Origin: Oscillospiraceae bacterium
Lineage (GTDB): Bacteria; Bacillota; Clostridia; Oscillospirales; Oscillospiraceae
NCBI GenBank assembly: GCA_017548065.1
Contig: JAFYNQ010000096.1
Coordinates: 1 to 43,053, forward strand
Reading direction: 5' to 3'
DNA: 43,053 bases
Every line of letters begins with the position of its first letter. The first letter of the stretch is position 1. The translations under genes were made by a program, and so were the position numbers. The notes below the pieces were generated by a model. It was not told the origin of the DNA, searched no databases, and saw only the letters and a list, made by a program, of their open reading frames with translations. This document shows positions 8,157-16,596 of this stretch, piece after piece.

Positions 8157-11100
8157 TTATTCTGATTCTTCCTCGTCGTCTTCACCTACGGGAACGTCCT
8201 CCAAGGCTTCGGTGCGGCTGGTTTCATAGGTCATGACACCGTCTGCGCCGGAGGCAATATGGATATGTCCCTTGGTGGTATCCTGCAGGAGGGTAATACC
8301 TGCGGTATCAAAACGAGTGTATACCGCCGCAGGAGATTCAATGTAGCCGGTGGCTACCGCATACTCGGGAGATACCGCCTCCAGGAAATCCAGAGCGGAG
8401 GAGGTGTTGTGCGCATGGTGGGGGACCTTCAAAAGATCTGTATCCAACAATTCAGGATCTGTCCACTGCATCAATCTTGCCTCACCGGTGCTGCTGTACA
8501 GATCGCCTACAAACAGAGAGCTATGCTCGCCGTAGTCAAAGCGTACCACGATGGAGTTATCGTTGATATCCAGGCCGCCGGTGATCTGCACATCGCCAAC
8601 ACCGGGCAGCGGCCACAGACAAGTCATCTTTACCTCACCAAAGTACATCACGTCGCCTCTGTTGATGGTGCGGTAAGGAATACCAAACTCCTCGCAGGCC
8701 ACGGGTACACGGTAAGCGCTGAAGGACTCGGGATCGTTGCCGCCACGGTAGATGACCTCACCGATGGTAATGGTCTGCATAAAGCCGGAAGCCATCAGGG
8801 ATGCCTCGTGGAAAATACCGTTTTGGTGATCCTCATGGGGATGGCTGATCATAACGTAGTCCAGGTAGGAAATGCCCATGCGCTGCAGATTCTGTACCAG
8901 GATCTTTGCGCTGTACACCCAGGAGGAGTCAATGAGCATGGTCTGTCCGTTGGGGAACACCACCAGGCAACAATCACCGGATTTCTTGGGGTACTTGGAG
9001 GTGGGCTTAAATACATAACCCTCGCTGGAAAGGAAATAATAGTGGATCTTGCCATCTGCCTTTGCCGCCTCTACCACATCGTAGTTCCAGGCATTGGCAT
9101 ATTTGTCGTTATCCTCTGTATCATAACGATCCAGCACATCAGCGCTGGTAGCAACACGGGTGGTTTCCCAATTTACCATAACCGTACGGTAGGCACGGTA
9201 CATTTCTGTGTAAGCCAGCTTCTGGGGTGTGGAAAGATTGTACCACTCTACATCAATGGCAGCTGCCTGCGCCTTCATGTCGGTGCTGACCACACCGCCC
9301 AGGAGCATGGTGCCGTCTGTCAATGTCACGTAAGCTGCGGCATAAACAGACGTTACGGCATTGGCTTCATTCTGCGCATCGGTGTTGTCCTTCTTCATGA
9401 CACCGGACAGCAGTGTACTGAAGCCGGTAGCGCCGTAAGGCTGTACTGTATAAAGGCTGGTGGTTTCAAAATTGTGGACAGTTGGTGCTTCCGCAGCATT
9501 CATAGCCACGCCCATTTTGTCCAGCATGGGGGTGATCAACTCGTCGCCCAGGACCTCTGCCTGGTAGTAGATACCGGCGCAGCTGGGACGCAGAACGGAA
9601 TTCACGATTTTCAGCTGCAGTCTGTGGAAGGAGATACCGGCTTCCTCCTGCAGCATGATGTAGTGATCCTCTGCCTGGGGAACATCCGGGGTAGCGCCGG
9701 CGACCTTGCAGGTCACAGTGCCGGTGAGCTTGCCGTATTTACCGTCGGCAACGGTGAAATCATCTGTTGCGTTGTCAGCGCAGACCAGTGTGCCGGTGCC
9801 GTCAATGTTGCCGGAAACGGTATAGCCGTTCAGTTCCACATACACCGTGCCGGTAACGGTGGCAGCATCTGCCACATCCTGCAGAAGCACCAGCTTGTCG
9901 CCGGCAGTATATGCCGCCACAGCTGCGCCAAAGCCGGCATACGCTGCAGAAGTGCCGTCTTCCTTCAGGCAGACCACCTGCGCACCCTCACCGGTAGCCA
10001 CCAGGCGGCCGTCAACAGCGTGCCACTTGTCGGCGCCGGAGTTGGAAATGGTAATACCCTTTGTCACATTGCCGTAACCAATGGTGTAAGCGCCATTAAA
10101 GGAGGGCGTGGTGATGCGCGCAGTGCCGCAAAAATCATCTGCCACTGTGACACGTTCTGCATAGGCAGGAGAGTAATCCGTGTTGCCAAAGCGGATATTT
10201 GTCACCTTACTCTCACCGCCCAGGGTGATGGTTGCGCAAGCCAGAATACAGGGGCCGGTGGTGGAGGTACCGTCAGGAATGGCGATACTGCTGCCCACCT
10301 CGCCGCCGTAAAGACCAATGTGGGACACACCGCCGGAAACTGCAGCGCCGTAAATATTTGCGCCACGCTTGGCAGCGCCGCCGTAGACTTTGCCACCGTA
10401 CATATTAAAGGTACCGATTACGTACAAAACGCCGCCGTAATTCACGCAGGCACGTCCGTCGGTGGGATATTCATAGGTCAATGTGCCGCTGTAAAGGTTT
10501 ACGGTGTTGCCGCCGTAAATATACAACGTGCCGCCATGCTTGGAGGACGTACTCACCGGGCCATGACCCACGATCTTGCCGTTACCCACAGTGTCCATCA
10601 GGTTCAGCGTACCGTCACTGACCACGAAGGCGCGGTCGGCAGTCACGGTCTTGCCATACATATCAAAGCAGACATAATCGCTGCCGCTGAGGCTCTTAAC
10701 AGACATGTAGGCGCTGTCGCCTTCAAAGGCTGCACGGTGGTGACCGAAGCTCATACGGGTAGCTGTTGCCAGTCTTTCCTCGTCCCACAGCTCCCACAAA
10801 ACCTCTGTTTTACAAACCGGGCAATAACCGGCTTCGTACTCCTTGGGAACGATGTCACCGATCAGGCTGCAGCGCAGTGCATCACCACGGACACACAGCT
10901 TCATATCATCTGCATCCACCTTGATCTTTGCGCCGGAGAGGTCTGCATTGTCGGAAACACCCACCTCATAGCCGTCCACAAGATATTTGGAGCTGCCGGC
11001 TGCCAGGGTGAAGCTGCCGGTGTAAGCGCCGGAAATCTTCAGGGGCTTTGCGGAAAGGTTATTAAACTTCACTGTGCCCAGCACCGCAGAGCCGGAGAGG

Positions 11101-11963
11101 TTCATGGTGCTACCGGTTTCCAGGTAAATGCCGGAGGCTGCGCCGTCAATGACCGTACCGCCGGAGATATTCAGCACAGACGGTGATGTGACGTGAATGC
11201 TGTCACCGGTCTTGGCGCTGCCGCCATTGATGGTGCCAGAGACAACATTCAGTGTATTGCCCGATGCAACAACGATCGTACCGCCCTTACTGACTGCCGA
11301 ACCGGCAAGAATGGTAGCGCCGTCAATGGTCATGGTAGATTTGGTGCTCAAAACAATGGTACCGCCGTCCGCATCAGATATGCCGCCGCCGATCTCACCG
11401 CCATACAGACAGCCTGTACTGCTGCGCAGATACAGCGTACCGCCACTACCGGAAGAATGACCTCCCAGGATCGCACCGCTGTACACATTGACAGTACCGC
11501 CGGAGCAATAGACCACACCGCCACTGGCAGCATAGCACTTATCGTCCTTTGCTTTCACAGTGGTACCATAAAGGTTAAACTGACCTTTATTCACATATAC
11601 AACACCGCCTGTGGCAGTGGAGCTGCTACTATATCCACCGCTCATAGCGGTACCCTCGCCCATCAGGTTCAACTGACCGGTGATGGAGAAAATACGTTTA
11701 TCGCCAATGAGTGTCTTGCCGTTCATGTAAAGGCACACGTTGCCCTTGATATTCCAGGCGCCTGATTCCAGGGTATCCCCTTCAAAGGCCAGGTAATAAT
11801 GCCCGTCCTCTTCCATATTCTGGATATGCTCTGTTACGGGCTGCCAGGTTACGGGTGTATTACAATGCTCACACACCTCCGGCAATTCCGCTGCCGATGC
11901 CGCCGCCGTGAAGCAGCACACCAGGCACAAAAGGGCAATGCAAATAAGTAATCCTTTTTTCAT
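8157..11963 (-). CDS. Paralog A: giant secreted beta-helix protein with C-terminal metallo-beta-lactamase domain
   Basis: Secreted protein of 1268 residues; function unknown. Signal peptide 1-24 (LLICIALLCLVCC...ASA). CEHC at Cys31/Cys34 is followed by DGHYYL; a second pair CPVC lies at Cys381/384. Glycine-rich repeats of the type GGTI(Y/V)...G fill residues 100-345 and 395-700, as in right-handed beta-helices. The shared module with FHRL and LRPSCAGIYY lies near 750-950. The last 300 residues are a metallo-beta-lactamase fold of the ComEC-like secreted type: HPHEDH at 1041-1046, FVGD with Asp1154, and VPHHAHNTSS at His1182/1183. The tail is acidic (EDDEEESE). There is no anchor motif. Start chosen at ATG 11963, with GGAGG 5-6 bases upstream; the in-frame GTG at 11978 overlaps that site. 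This is the only paralog without DUF4886. Confidence 0.88.
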   Translation of the reverse strand: MKKGLLICIALLCLVCCFTAAASAAELPEVCEHCNTPVTWQPVTEHIQNMEEDGHYYLAFEGDTLESGAWNIKGNVCLYMNGKTLIGDKRIFSITGQLNLMGEGTAMSGGYSSSSTATGGVVYVNKGQFNLYGTTVKAKDDKCYAASGGVVYCSGGTVNVYSGAILGGHSSGSGGTLYLRSSTGCLYGGEIGGGISDADGGTIVLSTKSTMTIDGATILAGSAVSKGGTIVVASGNTLNVVSGTINGGSAKTGDSIHVTSPSVLNISGGTVIDGAASGIYLETGSTMNLSGSAVLGTVKFNNLSAKPLKISGAYTGSFTLAAGSSKYLVDGYEVGVSDNADLSGAKIKVDADDMKLCVRGDALRCSLIGDIVPKEYEAGYCPVCKTEVLWELWDEERLATATRMSFGHHRAAFEGDSAYMSVKSLSGSDYVCFDMYGKTVTADRAFVVSDGTLNLMDTVGNGKIVGHGPVSTSSKHGGTLYIYGGNTVNLYSGTLTYEYPTDGRACVNYGGVLYVIGTFNMYGGKVYGGAAKRGANIYGAAVSGGVSHIGLYGGEVGSSIAIPDGTSTTGPCILACATITLGGESKVTNIRFGNTDYSPAYAERVTVADDFCGTARITTPSFNGAYTIGYGNVTKGITISNSGADKWHAVDGRLVATGEGAQVVCLKEDGTSAAYAGFGAAVAAYTAGDKLVLLQDVADAATVTGTVYVELNGYTVSGNIDGTGTLVCADNATDDFTVADGKYGKLTGTVTCKVAGATPDVPQAEDHYIMLQEEAGISFHRLQLKIVNSVLRPSCAGIYYQAEVLGDELITPMLDKMGVAMNAAEAPTVHNFETTSLYTVQPYGATGFSTLLSGVMKKDNTDAQNEANAVTSVYAAAYVTLTDGTMLLGGVVSTDMKAQAAAIDVEWYNLSTPQKLAYTEMYRAYRTVMVNWETTRVATSADVLDRYDTEDNDKYANAWNYDVVEAAKADGKIHYYFLSSEGYVFKPTSKYPKKSGDCCLVVFPNGQTMLIDSSWVYSAKILVQNLQRMGISYLDYVMISHPHEDHQNGIFHEASLMASGFMQTITIGEVIYRGGNDPESFSAYRVPVACEEFGIPYRTINRGDVMYFGEVKMTCLWPLPGVGDVQITGGLDINDNSIVVRFDYGEHSSLFVGDLYSSTGEARLMQWTDPELLDTDLLKVPHHAHNTSSALDFLEAVSPEYAVATGYIESPAAVYTRFDTAGITLLQDTTKGHIHIASGADGVMTYETSRTEALEDVPVGEDDEEESE

Positions 11964-11989
11964 ACTGCACCTCCGCACTTTTTTCTATT

Positions 11990-12017
11990 AGTGTAACATA
12001 CCACGTCTTTTTGTCAA
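11990..12017 (-). promoter_or_regulatory. Promoter of paralog A
   Basis: Minus strand: consensus -35 TTGACA (12012-12017), 16-base spacer, -10 TACACT (11990-11995). AAAAAGTGCG occurs both just upstream of the ribosome binding site and again upstream of the promoter (12045-12060 area). Confidence 0.65.
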
Positions 12018-12085
12018 TAGTGTTTTATTTATTGGTGCTTATTTCGCACTTTTTCGTAAAAAAAGACGAATCCGGGATGTATGGC

Positions 12086-12117
12086 AAAAAGCGCTGCCCG
12101 GGTGGGCAGCGCTTTTT
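12086..12117. terminator. Terminator of paralog B
   Basis: Arms GCGCTGCCC (12091-12099) and GGGCAGCGC (12104-12112) with loop GGGT, flanked by five As and five Ts. It lies just after the stop of the gene at 12126 on the minus strand. Confidence 0.93.
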
Positions 12118-12125
12118 GTATGTAT

Positions 12126-15100
12126 TCAGGGAGCCACGGTGTACTGAGATTGGGTGATCTCCAGGGGATTTGCCAGGGCATTGTTCACAGACTCCAGGAT
12201 GATAGCCTTTTCCGCATCTGTAATGGGACGGTCTGTGTCACTCTTGGTAGTACGGAAAAAGGCTACCGGAATGGCATCCAGCTTGATCTCCTCCAGGCGG
12301 TCAACACCTGCAATGGTGCAGTACCATACATAGGCAGCGATGACTCTTCCCAAATCCGTATTGTGGTAGTAGTCACGGTGCAGATCCTTTTGGGTCAGGT
12401 AGCTGGTGTCTGCATTGAGCATTGCTGTACCGGCAGGGATAATGTAGGTAAAGCTGTTGTCTGTAAAGACATATTTCCCCGTATTTTCCAGAACAGCATT
12501 GAAGAAAGGCACACGGCCGCCGTGGCGCTCAATGGCAGAAACATAGCCGTTTGACTTATTGGGATAGGTGCTGAGCAGATCCGGGTCATCCGGGTTTACC
12601 CAGGGTATATGCCAACCGAACACTGCTTCGGGATTGCGCTTATTTTGGTTTACATAATTTTGCACAAACTGGATATTGCCGTTGGTAAAGTAGGTTTCCT
12701 TATCCGAACGCAGATCATCCTCATGCAAGACAATAATATCCCAATCTGTATATTGCAGACCCTCGTACATGGTGGTACCGGGATAGCGGACAGCCGGCAC
12801 ATCCGGGGTCAAGGTGCTGCTGATATACAGTGCGTAAGCATCGGTATTATTCTGAATGAAGTCCACATGTTGGTTCATTTTGCAGCCTGAGTAGTACAAA
12901 ATGCCAATGACCAGTTCCTGATCGTAGCCTTCCGCTGCAGCGATCAGGTTCAGCATATGGATAGCATCCACATCTGTGGAGTTACCGATGGACAGCACCT
13001 TCAAGGGGCGGACAGAAGGCGTACCGTTGATATCTGCCATCAGGTTGTACAGGCTCCAGTTCTTCATGGTATCCGGGTCCATATTGTACAGCTCCTTCAT
13101 CAGGGTCTTTTGTCCCTCTGTCAGTCTGGGCCAAATGTGATCCACATTCCTCAGAACATCTGCCATGCTGTAGCCCACGTTCTGATTGCCCATGATGACA
13201 GTGCCTTCTTCCGTTCCGTCATCCAGCACAGCATAGGCTGCTGCATAGATGGACTGCAGACCACGCTCCCAGTTATCCCCATCCTTCCGCAGGATGTTTT
13301 CAATCATTACGCCGGTCTTCGCCTCGCCACTGACGAAGCTGTCGGCAGCAAAGGCGGTGTACAAAGTATCCTCGTCGGAGGCAAAGTCACTTCCGGGCAT
13401 ATCCTGAACACTGACCGCCACACCGCAGGACATGATCTTTTCCTGCAAAACCGGATCGCATTCCCACACTGCACGGTAATAAATACCGGCGCAGGCGGTA
13501 CGCACAGAGGCATGGGTGATACCAATGCCCAAACGGTGGAAAGAAATACCGTTATCATTTTCAATTGTGATGTACTGATTGCCGTTGGGCGCAAGGAACG
13601 CAGGCGCCACCGCAGGTCCGTTGACAACTGCGCTGCCGAAGCTCTCATAGGTATCGTTTGCGCTGTCAAAGCCATAGAGCTTGCCGCTGCCGCCGGCAGT
13701 CAGTACAGAGCCGTTGAGATCCACCACAACATCATCTGTGATTTCAACGGTATTTTCCGGCGCATAAAGGCGGATATAGTAGTCTTCCGTGTAGGCATCC
13801 ACCGCCCCCTGGGCAACCGGGTACCAGGTAGGCTCACCGGTGGCACGGTCTATCAAGGCAGCGCCTGCCAGTGTCAGGGTGTCCTTCTCCGACTGCACCA
13901 ACATGGCCATATTGTAATTTCTTACGTAGAGCTTGCCGTTCAGTTCAGTACAGAAGGTATTGAGCAGCTCCCGATTTACTTCCAGCTGGGCAAGCCGCAC
14001 ACCCGACAGACTCATTACCAAGGTGCTGTCAAAGGCAGGTTCCACCGTCATATATGCCAAGTCACCCAACTGCAGGTCATCGTCTCCGTTTTTCACCTTG
14101 CCGCCGGCAATGTGGCATTTCCCCAGCTTCAGATTGCCGGTGGCGTAAATATTGCCGCCGTTGGTGGTTGCTCTGCCGCCAATGATCTGGGGCGCAGCAA
14201 TGGCATCGGTGAGATCGTTATCGCCGATGTAGGTATAGTTCTTATCTATATTTTCCTCTTTTTCAATATAGTATTTTCCGGCATTGGCATGGATGTTGCC
14301 GCCATCGGCGCTGTTGGCAACACCGGCATACAGCTTACCGCCATACACATTGAAAACACCGTTATTGATATAGCCATTGCCACCGCTTTTACCCACGCCA
14401 TTATACAGCAGACCATCATACATGGTGGTTTTACTATTGGTTGCCGAATGGTACAGATTGCCACCGAAGTTGGCTGCTGTACCCTGGGAGATAATGCCGC
14501 CTCGAATGGTCAGCAGTGAGCTTGTGCCGCCGTCATTGTAGAGATTCGCGCCGTTATTTGCCTTGCCGTTCAAAACAAGGCCGTTTTCAATATTGACCTT
14601 TGCGTATTCCATAATGATGTTGCCACCACCGCCGGTGGCTACGCCATCACGGATCACACCGCTAAACATATTCAGCTGCGCCTGGGGGCTGGCTTTGGTG
14701 CCCTGCAGGACGATCGTGCCGCCCTTGGCAGCGGTTGCGCCCATAATCAGACCGCCGTAAACATTGACCTTTCCGTTATCGGCATAGATAACGCCGCCTT
14801 CACCGGTGGTTACAGTATCGGTATTGGCAGCCGGCCCCAGAACACCGTCATACAGATTCAAAGTGCCGGTCACATAGAAAGTCGCACCGTTTGCTTCCGT
14901 GGCAGTTGCCGTGGTGAACATGCGCTTGGCAGAAGACACAGAAGATAGAATGGACAGCTTACCTGCCACCTGATAAGGTGTTGCCGGCTTGATGCCGCCG
15001 GAGATCAGATTTAAAACGATATCCACGCCGGTGCCAATGGTCAGACCGGCAGAACCCTCCGGCAGTTCGGTGGTAGAGGAGGTATAGTAGTGGCCGGAGC

Positions 15101-16406
15101 TTGCAGTTGATGGAGTATACCGACTCCATATCACCTCTTGCCCACAGTGCGGACAATAGCCGTTGCCGTCCGTTGTGCCAACAAGAGCGCCCTCTTCCAC
15201 CTTCAGTCCATAGCGGCTGGCAGGGGTCAGGTAGCCTTTTTCCAGGTACTCCGACACATTGGGAGATACACTGGCATCGGTCATGACACCGTCGCCCTGC
15301 AGAATGATATCTGCACCCTCGGTCAGATCCTTGACCGTCAGGATGTTCTCCTTCACCAAGGTCAAGCCTTCATAGTCGCAGTGGTTAATGACCGGTGCGC
15401 CGGAGAGAGTGGCGTCCGTCTTGAAATAGACATTTCCCCGGATGGTGCCGCCGGTGATCTCAACGCTGCCGTTATAGGCCGCAATGTTGCCGCCGGAGCT
15501 ATCCGCCTGACCGTTTTCAATGATACCGCCGGTAATCAAAAGCTGGGCGACATCGCCGGAGGAATAGATATTGCCGCCACGTCCCTTGGGCGCATAGCCG
15601 CCGGTGATCAGGCCACCGGATACGTGCAGTTTACCCAGGTTATAGATGCTGCCACCGTGGGATACGCTGGTACCGCCCATAACCGTGCCGCCGAACACAT
15701 TCACAACGCCGGTCTCCGACACATAGAAAGTGCCGCCGAAATTAGCACTGCCGCCTAAAATCATACCGTCATAGATGTTAACGTTGCCTGCGCAGTAAAT
15801 GGCAGAGCCGTTTTTCGTATAATCTGTCTGCACAGTAACGCCGGAGCCATCCACAATGCCGCCACGCATTTCAAATGTGCCGCCATTTTCCACAAAGATA
15901 ACGCCGCCGTCTCTCAGTCTGTTTTTCTGCGCATTGACAAGAGCGCCACTGTGCAGCTGCAAAACACCATTGGTACGGACATAGATCGTGCCACCGTCAT
16001 CGCCTCTTGCCGTGCCGACGATCTGACCGCCGCCTACCGTATCCATAACAGCAAAGGTGCAGTGGTCAAACACATAGAAGGCACGGGTATTGGAGGTTGT
16101 CTGTGTCATACTGTAGCCACGCAGGTCAATACACACATCCACCGCCAGTTCCTGCCCCTGGCCTTTGGCAGTACCGATCTTATATCGGGCTGTCATATCC
16201 AGTTCCTCGTCCAGGTAGTAGTGACCGCTGAGGACAGAGTTTTCCGTATCCTCTGCCACCCAGGGTGTCCAGTTACAAGCATCCCAGGCAGTATTACAGT
16301 GAGGACATACCTTGGGTGTCTCCACCACTTCTTCCGCAGAGGCAGGCAGCACGATCATACCCATGACCATTGCCACTACCAGCAGAAACGAAAAGAAACG
16401 CTTCAT
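12126..16406 (-). CDS. Paralog B: giant secreted beta-helix protein with divergent DUF4886 (SGNH-like) domain
   Basis: Secreted protein of 1426 residues; function unknown. Signal peptide 1-24 (MKRFFSFLLV...LPASA). CPHC at Cys34/37 plus Cys44, then SGHYYL; a second CPHC at Cys418/421, then SGHYY. Both are followed by beta-helix-like repeats with GGNIYSSG, GGSIYNLG and similar turns. The shared FHRL module (about 930-1130) precedes the C-terminal DUF4886 domain at 1133-1426. Block I is GNSTDVDAI with Ser1143; block V is DYYH with Asp1345/His1348. The central block reads VLHEDDLRSD where the other four DUF4886 paralogs have MQGG, so activity or specificity may differ. The C-terminus is TQSQYTVAP. 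ATG 16406 is chosen because AAGGAG lies 7 bases upstream; the ATG two codons earlier is too close to it. It pairs most closely with paralog C, next door. Confidence 0.88.
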   Translation of the reverse strand: MKRFFSFLLVVAMVMGMIVLPASAEEVVETPKVCPHCNTAWDACNWTPWVAEDTENSVLSGHYYLDEELDMTARYKIGTAKGQGQELAVDVCIDLRGYSMTQTTSNTRAFYVFDHCTFAVMDTVGGGQIVGTARGDDGGTIYVRTNGVLQLHSGALVNAQKNRLRDGGVIFVENGGTFEMRGGIVDGSGVTVQTDYTKNGSAIYCAGNVNIYDGMILGGSANFGGTFYVSETGVVNVFGGTVMGGTSVSHGGSIYNLGKLHVSGGLITGGYAPKGRGGNIYSSGDVAQLLITGGIIENGQADSSGGNIAAYNGSVEITGGTIRGNVYFKTDATLSGAPVINHCDYEGLTLVKENILTVKDLTEGADIILQGDGVMTDASVSPNVSEYLEKGYLTPASRYGLKVEEGALVGTTDGNGYCPHCGQEVIWSRYTPSTASSGHYYTSSTTELPEGSAGLTIGTGVDIVLNLISGGIKPATPYQVAGKLSILSSVSSAKRMFTTATATEANGATFYVTGTLNLYDGVLGPAANTDTVTTGEGGVIYADNGKVNVYGGLIMGATAAKGGTIVLQGTKASPQAQLNMFSGVIRDGVATGGGGNIIMEYAKVNIENGLVLNGKANNGANLYNDGGTSSLLTIRGGIISQGTAANFGGNLYHSATNSKTTMYDGLLYNGVGKSGGNGYINNGVFNVYGGKLYAGVANSADGGNIHANAGKYYIEKEENIDKNYTYIGDNDLTDAIAAPQIIGGRATTNGGNIYATGNLKLGKCHIAGGKVKNGDDDLQLGDLAYMTVEPAFDSTLVMSLSGVRLAQLEVNRELLNTFCTELNGKLYVRNYNMAMLVQSEKDTLTLAGAALIDRATGEPTWYPVAQGAVDAYTEDYYIRLYAPENTVEITDDVVVDLNGSVLTAGGSGKLYGFDSANDTYESFGSAVVNGPAVAPAFLAPNGNQYITIENDNGISFHRLGIGITHASVRTACAGIYYRAVWECDPVLQEKIMSCGVAVSVQDMPGSDFASDEDTLYTAFAADSFVSGEAKTGVMIENILRKDGDNWERGLQSIYAAAYAVLDDGTEEGTVIMGNQNVGYSMADVLRNVDHIWPRLTEGQKTLMKELYNMDPDTMKNWSLYNLMADINGTPSVRPLKVLSIGNSTDVDAIHMLNLIAAAEGYDQELVIGILYYSGCKMNQHVDFIQNNTDAYALYISSTLTPDVPAVRYPGTTMYEGLQYTDWDIIVLHEDDLRSDKETYFTNGNIQFVQNYVNQNKRNPEAVFGWHIPWVNPDDPDLLSTYPNKSNGYVSAIERHGGRVPFFNAVLENTGKYVFTDNSFTYIIPAGTAMLNADTSYLTQKDLHRDYYHNTDLGRVIAAYVWYCTIAGVDRLEEIKLDAIPVAFFRTTKSDTDRPITDAEKAIILESVNNALANPLEITQSQYTVAP

Positions 16407-16458
16407 AAACATTCTCCTTCCGCACAGTTTTTAAACAAACTGCAACATTACAGGATTC

Positions 16459-16487
16459 ATTATAGAACAGAAATTATCAAATTGCAA
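16459..16487 (-). promoter_or_regulatory. Promoter of paralog B
   Basis: Minus strand: -35 TTGCAA (16482-16487), 17-base spacer, perfect -10 TATAAT (16459-16464). Same pair of boxes and spacing as paralogs C and D. Confidence 0.75.
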
Positions 16488-16523
16488 TCTTTCGTCAAAT
16501 TCGTTTTTGCGACTCCCCACGAA

Positions 16524-16545
16524 AAGCTGATTCCCCGGTCAGCTT
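16524..16545 (-). terminator. Possible second, weak terminator hairpin after paralog C
   Basis: Arms AAGCTGA and TCAGCTT with an 8-base loop, followed on the minus strand by only two further Ts. It lies 10 bases beyond the main terminator of paralog C and upstream of the paralog B promoter. Role uncertain. Confidence 0.3.
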
Positions 16546-16555
16546 ACCGCCAAAC

Positions 16556-16587
16556 AAAAAAGCGCTGCCCGGGCGGACAGCGCTTTT
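16556..16587. terminator. Terminator of paralog C
   Basis: Stem GCGCTGCCC / GGACAGCGC with one mismatch and loop GGGC, flanked by six As (Ts on the minus strand) and four Ts. It is a variant of the hairpin after paralogs B, D and E. Confidence 0.88.
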
Positions 16588-16596
16588 GGGGTTATT

